Assembly (NCBI GenBank): GCA_937900135.1
Contig: CALCDJ010000065.1
Location: 1 to 11,879, forward strand
DNA from: an uncultured Blautia sp.
Lineage (GTDB): Bacteria; Bacillota; Clostridia; Lachnospirales; Lachnospiraceae
Direction: 5' to 3'
Length of the DNA: 11,879 nt
The first letter of the stretch is position 1. The number at the start of each line of letters is the position of its first letter. The position numbers and the translations under genes were made by a program. The notes under the pieces are model-generated. The model did not search any database, was not told where the DNA came from, and worked only from the letters and a program-made list of their open reading frames with translations. Below are positions 7,244 to 11,879 of this stretch, one piece after another.

Positions 7244-7909
7244 ATGAACATTTTGCAAACGACTGAACTGAAAAAATACTATGGAACAAAGCCGAACATT
7301 ACCAGAGCTTTGGATGGTGTGACCCTCTCCATTGAAAAGGGTGAATTTGTAGCCATCGTGGGAACCTCCGGCAGTGGTAAATCCACGCTGCTGAACATGA
7401 TCGGGGGGCTGGATGTACCCACCTCTGGCCAGGTGGTCGTGGATGGCAAGGAGCTGTCCAAACTCAAAGACGAGGAACTGACTGTTTTCCGCAGAAGAAA
7501 AATCGGCTTCATTTTCCAGAATTACAATCTGGTTCCGGTGCTGAATGTCTACGAAAACATTGTGCTTCCCGTGGAACTGGACGGAAATAAGGTAGACAAA
7601 AAATTTATGAAAGAAGTGGTACAGCTGCTGGGGCTGGAGGATAAGCTGAACAATATGCCAAACAATCTCTCCGGCGGCCAGCAGCAGCGGGTAGCCATTG
7701 CCCGCGCTCTGGTGTCAAAGCCTGCGATCGTCCTGGCCGATGAGCCCACCGGAAACCTGGACAGCAAGACCAGCGCGGATGTACTGGGACTTTTGAAAAC
7801 AACCAGTCAGAAATTTCATCAGACCCTTGTGATGATCACCCATAACGGTGAGATCGCCCAGCTTGCAGATCGTATCATTCGGATCGAAGATGGTAAGATT
7901 ATGCAGTAA
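7244..7909 (+). CDS. ABC transporter ATPase, MacB/LolD/BceA-like (module 2)
   Basis: A 221-aa ATPase, paralogue of that at 1997. Walker A GTSGSGKST (40-48), Q92 in FIFQNYNLVP, signature LSGGQ (142-146), Walker B IVLADEP with E167, and H200 in MITHNGE are all present, so it should be active. The start at 7244 aligns with the paralogue; an ATG at 7232 would add MVFF but touches the only AAAGG directly. The spacing from that site to 7244 (11-12 nt) is rather long, so the start is less certain than the gene. It is more GC-rich than its paralogue: I count 40 G+C in 7681-7740 against 34 in the matching 60 bases from 2461. The intended partner permease downstream is frameshifted. Confidence 0.94.
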   Translation: MNILQTTELKKYYGTKPNITRALDGVTLSIEKGEFVAIVGTSGSGKSTLLNMIGGLDVPTSGQVVVDGKELSKLKDEELTVFRRRKIGFIFQNYNLVPVLNVYENIVLPVELDGNKVDKKFMKEVVQLLGLEDKLNNMPNNLSGGQQQRVAIARALVSKPAIVLADEPTGNLDSKTSADVLGLLKTTSQKFHQTLVMITHNGEIAQLADRIIRIEDGKIMQ

Positions 7910-7922
7910 AGGAGGCGGGACT

Positions 7923-10304
7923 ATGACGGACATTCTGTTTGGTAATAATAATACAAAAACGATCAAACGGCTTTCTAAGCAATATTTCAGGAAGAATAAG
8001 GTTCGTAACCTGGCTGCGATCTTGGCAATTTTTCTGACCGCGTTTTTGTTTACTTCCATTACATCATTGGCATTCAATATGGTATCTTCTCTTCAGCTTT
8101 CTATGCAGATGCAGAAAGGCAGTAAGGGAGACGGAACCTTTGGCTATATGACGGAGGAACAGTTTGAACAACTGAAAAACAGTGATTTCATAGAAAAAGC
8201 AGGTCATCGACGGGTGATTGGTTATGCAAGCAACTCCAAGGGGCATTCCATTGAATTAAATTACGCTGACAGCATACAGCAAGAACTTACTTTTTGTGTG
8301 CCCACACACGGAACAGCGCCGGAAAAAGTGAATGAGATTGCCACGACGGAACTGGCTTTGAAGGCTCTTGGCGTGGAACCGGAAATTGGAGCGGAAGTTC
8401 CTCTGGAATTTGAAATCAGGGGAAAAACTTATCATTATGATATGGTGCTTTCCGGTTGGTGGGAAGCAAGCAATGATACGGTCAGTGTTGCAATTCTTTC
8501 AGAACAGTTTGTAAAAGAAAATCCAGATGTGATCAAGAATACCCGCGCAGTGGATAGAGAGCTGTCAGGAGTCACTTTTTCCGAGGTGGTTTTGAAAGAT
8601 AAGAGAAACATTAAGGAGCAGATGGATGCGTTTGTTTATTCCATTGGGGGCAATCCAGAAGATATGGATGCAGATAACTTTATCCTTTCCGTAGAAAATC
8701 AGATGGGAAAAGGTTTGATTTCACCGGAATCCATCTTGTTTGGCGCAGTGTTTGTTCTGATGTTTATTATGTGTGGCTACCTGTTAATCTACAATATTTT
8801 TGATATTTCTGTGATGCAGGATGTGCGGCAATATGGCTTGCTGCGGATGATTGGTACTTCTACGCGGCAGATCAAGAGCATCGTCAATCGACAGGCAATA
8901 TGGTTAACCCTGATTGGTTTACCCATTGGCTTAATTGCAGGTTTCTTTGCAGGACGGGCGCTTCTTCCAGTAGTAATGGGGATCTTCAGCTACGAGTATT
9001 CTACGGCAACCTTGCAGACATCGGTTTCCCCAGCCTTGTTTCTCATCGCTGCACTGTTTACGATTTTGACAGTGTTTATCAGCACTCGCAAACCGGCAAA
9101 AAAGGCGGCAAAAGTTTCTCCCCTGGAGGCAATTCGCTATACAGAGCAGAATGATTATAAAAAGAAAGCTGTCAGGCGAACCAGCGGAGCAAAACTTTCT
9201 CATATGGCATTTTCAAACCTGGGGCGTAACAGGCGCCGCTCTGTATTTATCATGGTTTCCATGCTGTTGTGTATTGTCTTATTCAACTCGGTGATCATTG
9301 TGACGCAGAGTATGGATGAAGAAAAATGGATTACCCGTACAACAAAAACAGACTTCACTGTTTACAATTCCATTGCAGTTAACGTTCAGGAAGGATTCAG
9401 ATATCACAAAGATGCCCTTCCGCAGCCAGTGGTGGATCTGCTGCGCGAACAGAAGGGCGTGGAAAATGAACGCTGTCTCTATCGAAATACCGTAGAAGAC
9501 AACAACGTGCTTGTGGACTATGGTTTTGATGGACTCACTTTTTCAAATTCCTATGAATATGAGAATGGGGTTCAAAAGTCTGTGGGGAATTATTCACTGA
9601 AAACTGCCCCGGATGTAGAAAATCTTTTTTATGGAAATGTCTTTGGCGCTTCCGAACATTTTTGGGCAGATATGAGGATCTATGAAGGGGAAAAAGATCC
9701 TGAGATCCTGAAAGAAAAAATGGCAACCGGAGAATATGTCATTATTGGAGAACGGTTAGACCGACTGAGTGGTGGTCCGAAAAGTACGTCCCTGACAGAA
9801 CAGTTGCAGATCGGAGACAGTATTTCCTTCTACAGAGATGGTGAGTTGGTGAAAACCTGGACGATTCTTGCGAAGGCATGCACCGTTGGAACTGAGGACG
9901 AAACTCCAACAACAACTACAGCTATGATGAATATTGGCGGTGATGCACCTTTTGTATATCTGCCGGACACCCTGTTCAAACAGATATACACCAACCCCAC
10001 TTTGTTGAGCTATGGATTTGATATGGATGTTTCCTTACAGCCAAATATGGAGGACTTTCTTAGCAGCTATGTGGAAAAAAATCCTTCTGTTACCTATACT
10101 TCAACGAAATTGCTGAAAGAACAGTTAAACTCCGTTGCAAGTATGGTTCTGGTAGTGGGTAGTCTGATCGGCAGCATCATGGCCTTTGCGGGACTGATCA
10201 ACTTTACCAACATGATCATCACCAACATCATTACCCGCCGCCATGAATTTGCCTCCATGCAAAGTATTGGTATGACCCCAGCTTCGCCGCCTGATGGTCT
10301 ATGA
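7923..10304 (+). pseudogene. FtsX-type ABC permease, frameshifted near its C terminus (module 2)
   Basis: It starts at ATG 7923 with AAAGGAGG 7 nt upstream, right after the ATPase stop, and reads 793 aa. The plan matches permease 1: a helix near 30-53, a large extracytoplasmic domain, three helices with the FtsX signature QYGLLRMIGTSTRQIK, a basic linker, a fifth helix, a second large outer domain, then a sixth helix and EFASMQSIGMT. After GMT (codon ends at 10277) it continues as PASPPDGL and stops, while the expected QLRRLMVYEGIYY continues in another frame from CAG 10279. Comparison with permease 1 (GMSERQVRKMLMWEG) indicates about 5 nt missing, not a single-base slip. The last two helices are lost from this reading frame, so a functional transporter is doubtful unless the shift is an assembly error. 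Confidence 0.85.
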
Positions 10305-10548
10305 GGGCATCTATTATGCGGCAGGTGCGGACATCATTGGAGGAGCAGTCGCAGTGCTGTTGGCTCTTACGGTATTGAAAGCTGTTTTGAATTCACCCTC
10401 CATGTGGTTTTTTACTCTGCACATCACAATGGTTCCGGTTCTGGTCATCGGCGCGCTGTATCTGATTTTGGCTGCGGTTATTCCGCTGATCGTTCTCCAT
10501 TTCTTTAATAAGGGAACTGTGGTGGAGCGACTGCGAACTTCAGAGTAA
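10279..10548 (+). pseudogene. Displaced C-terminal part of the module 2 permease
   Basis: This frame continues the permease after the frameshift: QLRRLMVYEGIYYAAG, a helix through about GADIIGGAVAVLLALTVL, then a last helix ending in VLHFFNKGTVVERLRTSE, which corresponds to the SGSLVERIRVDVE end of permease 1. An ATG at 10294 could in principle start an 84-aa protein overlapping the upstream stop, but no ribosome-binding site precedes it. A separate, functional two-helix subunit is therefore unlikely. Joined to the upstream frame, it would give a permease of about 875 aa, in line with the 842-aa paralogue. Confidence 0.8.
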
Positions 10549-10608
10549 GTGGAAAGGCTGCAGCTTATGTTAATTATGCACAGAAAAACCAAATAAGCTA
10601 TCCAAAAG

Positions 10609-10637
10609 GGCAGTCGAGGAAATCGACTGTCTTTTTT
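10609..10637 (+). terminator. Intrinsic terminator after module 2
   Basis: A 9-bp stem pairs 10609-10617 with 10623-10631 (one G-T wobble), has a GGAAA loop, and is followed directly by six T residues (10632-10637). It separates the transporter operon from the PadR transcription unit. Confidence 0.9.
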
Positions 10638-10704
10638 GATGTAGATCTGGTGAAAGCAGTGTCCAACCATAACAAAACCAAGAGAGAAAAACACACCTCC
10701 ATCA

Positions 10705-10733
10705 TTGACAGTTATTACGGTTAGTGATATATT
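10705..10733 (+). promoter_or_regulatory. Consensus promoter of the PadR operon
   Basis: Perfect -35 TTGACA (10705-10710), 17-bp spacer and -10 TATATT (10728-10733). Transcription should start around 10740, inside the palindrome described separately. This is the strongest promoter in the window by match to consensus. Confidence 0.85.
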
Positions 10734-10753
10734 TATTACAGTAACTGTAATAA
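10733..10753 (+). promoter_or_regulatory. Palindromic operator, probable PadR binding site
   Basis: A perfect 21-nt palindrome has 10-bp arms (10733-10742 and 10744-10753) around a central A; its core is ACAGT-A-ACTGT. It covers the predicted transcription start, touches the -10 and runs into the AAGGAGG ribosome site. A dimer bound here would block transcription, so autorepression by the PadR protein encoded next is the simplest reading. The spacing differs from the ATGT-N8-ACAT form described for other PadR proteins. Confidence 0.75.
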
Positions 10754-10765
10754 GGAGGCGGAGAT

Positions 10766-11089
10766 ATGCGGGATCATGTGAAAGGCGGTGCGCTTACCGA
10801 GGTGACATTTTATATTTTGCTTTCCCTATATACACCAAAACATGGGTATGCGGTCATGCAGTTTATTGAAGAAAGCACACAAGGACGTCTCGCATTGGGG
10901 GCAGGTACCTTATATGGCGCATTAAATTCTTTACAGGAAAAGGGATGGATTGCGCCATATGGGGATTGCGCGGGACGAAAAAAAGAATATCTTATCACAA
11001 CACAAGGAAAAGAAATTGCAGAAAAAGAACTTGTAAGACTGAAGGAACTTGTAAAAGTAGCAAATGGAATTCTGGGAGGTGCGGTATGA
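10766..11089 (+). CDS. PadR-family transcriptional repressor
   Basis: A 107-aa winged-helix regulator of the short PadR type (subfamily without a long C-terminal domain). Residues 10-35 (TEVTFYILLSLYTPKHGYAVMQ) are the first helices with the HGY motif. The recognition helix lies in GAGTLYGALNSLQEKGWI (45-62), the wing in RKKEYLITTQG (71-81), and a C-terminal dimerisation helix in about 83-100. AAGGAGG lies 7 nt before the start. Its stop overlaps the next start as ATGA, so the two genes form one operon. It probably represses its own operon through the palindrome at 10733-10753; what ligand relieves it is unknown. A link to the transporter modules upstream is not shown, as a terminator lies between. 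Confidence 0.93.
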   Translation: MRDHVKGGALTEVTFYILLSLYTPKHGYAVMQFIEESTQGRLALGAGTLYGALNSLQEKGWIAPYGDCAGRKKEYLITTQGKEIAEKELVRLKELVKVANGILGGAV

Positions 11090-11673
11090 GTAAAAAGTAT
11101 TATTGTTTTTTTGGCGGCTTGTTGAAGCTTCAGGAACACTGGCTGAACAAAATGTCTGAAAAAGGCTGGCGACTGGTTCGGACCGGAAAAATGTTATATG
11201 AATTTGAGGAGTGTAATCCGGACGCGGTAACATACTGCGTGGAGTTTATTGGGCAAAAATCGAAAGATGGGGCGGCGGACTATCATGATTTTTTGGAAGA
11301 GATGGATTATAAAGTGTTTTACAAAAATATGAATTTGAATGTTTCTCTTGGCAAAATGCGATGGCGCCCATGGGCAGAAAAGGGCGGACGCATTGCAGCA
11401 AATGACACGACTTTTAATCGTGAACTGATGATTGTAGAAAAAGTCAATGACGGCAAACCCTTTGAACTTCACACTTCTTATGAGGACAAAGAAGCTTATT
11501 ACAGGAATTTGCGTAATCCGTGGCTTTTGATCCTGTTTATGTTTGCAGCGGTTATGCTTGTAAATGGTTCCATTGTTTTTGGTGTGCTTGCCTTGGCTTC
11601 TCTGATCCCCGTTCTCGTATACCAAAGGCAGGTCATGCAGAACAGGCGTGAGGCAAAGACAAAAGAATGGTGA
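11086..11673 (+). CDS. DUF2812 domain membrane protein
   Basis: A 195-aa protein of unknown biochemical function. The N-terminal region (about 1-115) has the DUF2812 pattern, including HWLNKMSEKGWRLVRTGKMLYEF (19-40 region) with the W-L-x3-E/S-x-GW core. Two hydrophobic segments (about 145-160 and 163-180) follow, and then a basic tail (RQVMQNRREAKTK). This predicts a cytoplasmic domain anchored by a C-terminal helical hairpin. GGGAGG lies 6 nt before the ATG, which overlaps the PadR stop. DUF2812 genes next to PadR genes are a recurrent pair in Firmicutes, and the repressor probably controls this protein. A role in envelope stress is only a guess from the neighbours. Confidence 0.85.
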   Translation: MSKKYYCFFGGLLKLQEHWLNKMSEKGWRLVRTGKMLYEFEECNPDAVTYCVEFIGQKSKDGAADYHDFLEEMDYKVFYKNMNLNVSLGKMRWRPWAEKGGRIAANDTTFNRELMIVEKVNDGKPFELHTSYEDKEAYYRNLRNPWLLILFMFAAVMLVNGSIVFGVLALASLIPVLVYQRQVMQNRREAKTKEW

Positions 11674-11685
11674 TGAGAAATTATC

Positions 11686-11760
11686 ATGATGAGAGAAGGT
11701 TGGAGCGACCAGCATAAAAAGGGAGATTTTCCTGTAAAACCACCGGACACAGATGTCTAA
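11686..11760 (+). CDS. Possible small or truncated ORF, 24 aa
   Basis: An ATG 12 nt after the DUF2812 stop opens a 24-codon frame (MMREGWSDQHKKGDF, then PVKPPDTDV) that is hydrophilic and ends at TAA 11758-11760. A GAGAAA upstream is a weak ribosome site. I do not recognise it. It may be chance, a small third gene of the operon, or the start of a gene cut off by an insertion, since structured sequence begins soon after. Confidence 0.2.
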   Translation: MMREGWSDQHKKGDFPVKPPDTDV

Positions 11761-11833
11761 TTATGAAAAACATGGCATTTCTCGCTTTGTGTCGTGTTCT
11801 GTTAGTCATATATGTGGTAGGGTAATAGGTAAT

Positions 11834-11873
11834 TGCGAAACAGTTTTGCAGGCTTGATTCCAGCAAGGTCAAG
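11834..11873 (+). other. Two adjacent stem-loops, candidate structured RNA
   Basis: Hairpin 1 pairs TGCGAAA (11834-11840) with TTTTGCA (11844-11850), with one G-T pair and loop CAG. Hairpin 2 pairs CTTGA (11853-11857) with TCAAG (11869-11873) and, past a two-base bulge, CC (11860-11861) with GG (11867-11868) around AGCAA. TTGC (11846-11849) can alternatively pair with GCAA (11863-11866). No coding potential is convincing in 11761-11879. The window ends before the element can be identified. Confidence 0.35.
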
Positions 11874-11879
11874 ATCCGA

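Noticed and set aside
10272..10304. Programmed +1 ribosomal frameshifting at ACC-CCA in permease 2
   Set aside because: The shifted product would still lack two residues relative to the paralogue, and no stimulatory element is evident; a deletion explains it better.
10294..10548. Independent two-helix membrane protein starting at ATG 10294
   Set aside because: No ribosome site precedes it and its sequence aligns with the C terminus of the paralogous permease.
11761..11879. IscB-type guide RNA or a definite second group II intron at the right edge
   Set aside because: The visible hairpins match neither clearly, the 5' GUGYG is imperfect, and the sequence ends too soon; kept only as an unidentified structured candidate.
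1..11879. CRISPR arrays, tRNA or rRNA genes
   Set aside because: No regularly spaced repeats and no cloverleaf or conserved rRNA sequence were seen on either strand by eye.

Overview
The window reads as low-to-mid-GC Firmicutes DNA, most likely a gut Clostridia of the Lachnospiraceae type. This is inferred from strong AGGAGG-like Shine-Dalgarno sites, codon use, the FtsX-type transporter modules and the PadR/DUF2812 pair; no marker gene fixes the taxon. Every recognisable gene is on the + strand.

Layout: (1) Positions 1-182 hold the 3' end of a group II intron (domains V and VI with a bulged branch-point A), ending just upstream of an intact sigma-A-like promoter. (2) Module 1, 263-5207: an OmpR-family response regulator, a short histidine kinase without membrane segments, then, behind its own regulated promoter, an ABC ATPase and an 842-aa permease with two FtsX cores. 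(3) Module 2, 5397-10548, repeats this order with paralogous proteins. Its kinase keeps two N-terminal membrane helices with a tiny loop (intramembrane-sensing type). Its permease is broken near the C terminus by a frameshift. (4) A strong intrinsic terminator at 10609-10637 closes module 2. (5) A PadR-family repressor and a DUF2812 membrane protein follow, overlapping by ATGA, with a promoter and a perfect 21-nt palindromic operator over the transcription start. (6) The tail (11674-11879) has no convincing gene but contains two adjacent stem-loops that look like the start of a structured RNA or another element.

The gene sets resemble Bce-like peptide sensing and detoxification modules: the kinase senses a peptide or the transporter's state, the regulator activates the transporter promoter, and the ATPase-permease pair removes or releases a cell-envelope-active compound. 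That role is inferred from family and context; no substrate can be read from the sequence.

The strongest regulatory signal is one box shared by three promoters (ATPase 1, regulator 2, ATPase 2). It is a GTGA-N7-GTGA direct repeat with an 11-bp period, at exactly the same distance from the -10 element, where the -35 would lie. This suggests that the two modules share or cross-read regulators. The promoter of regulator 1 lacks the box and looks constitutive.
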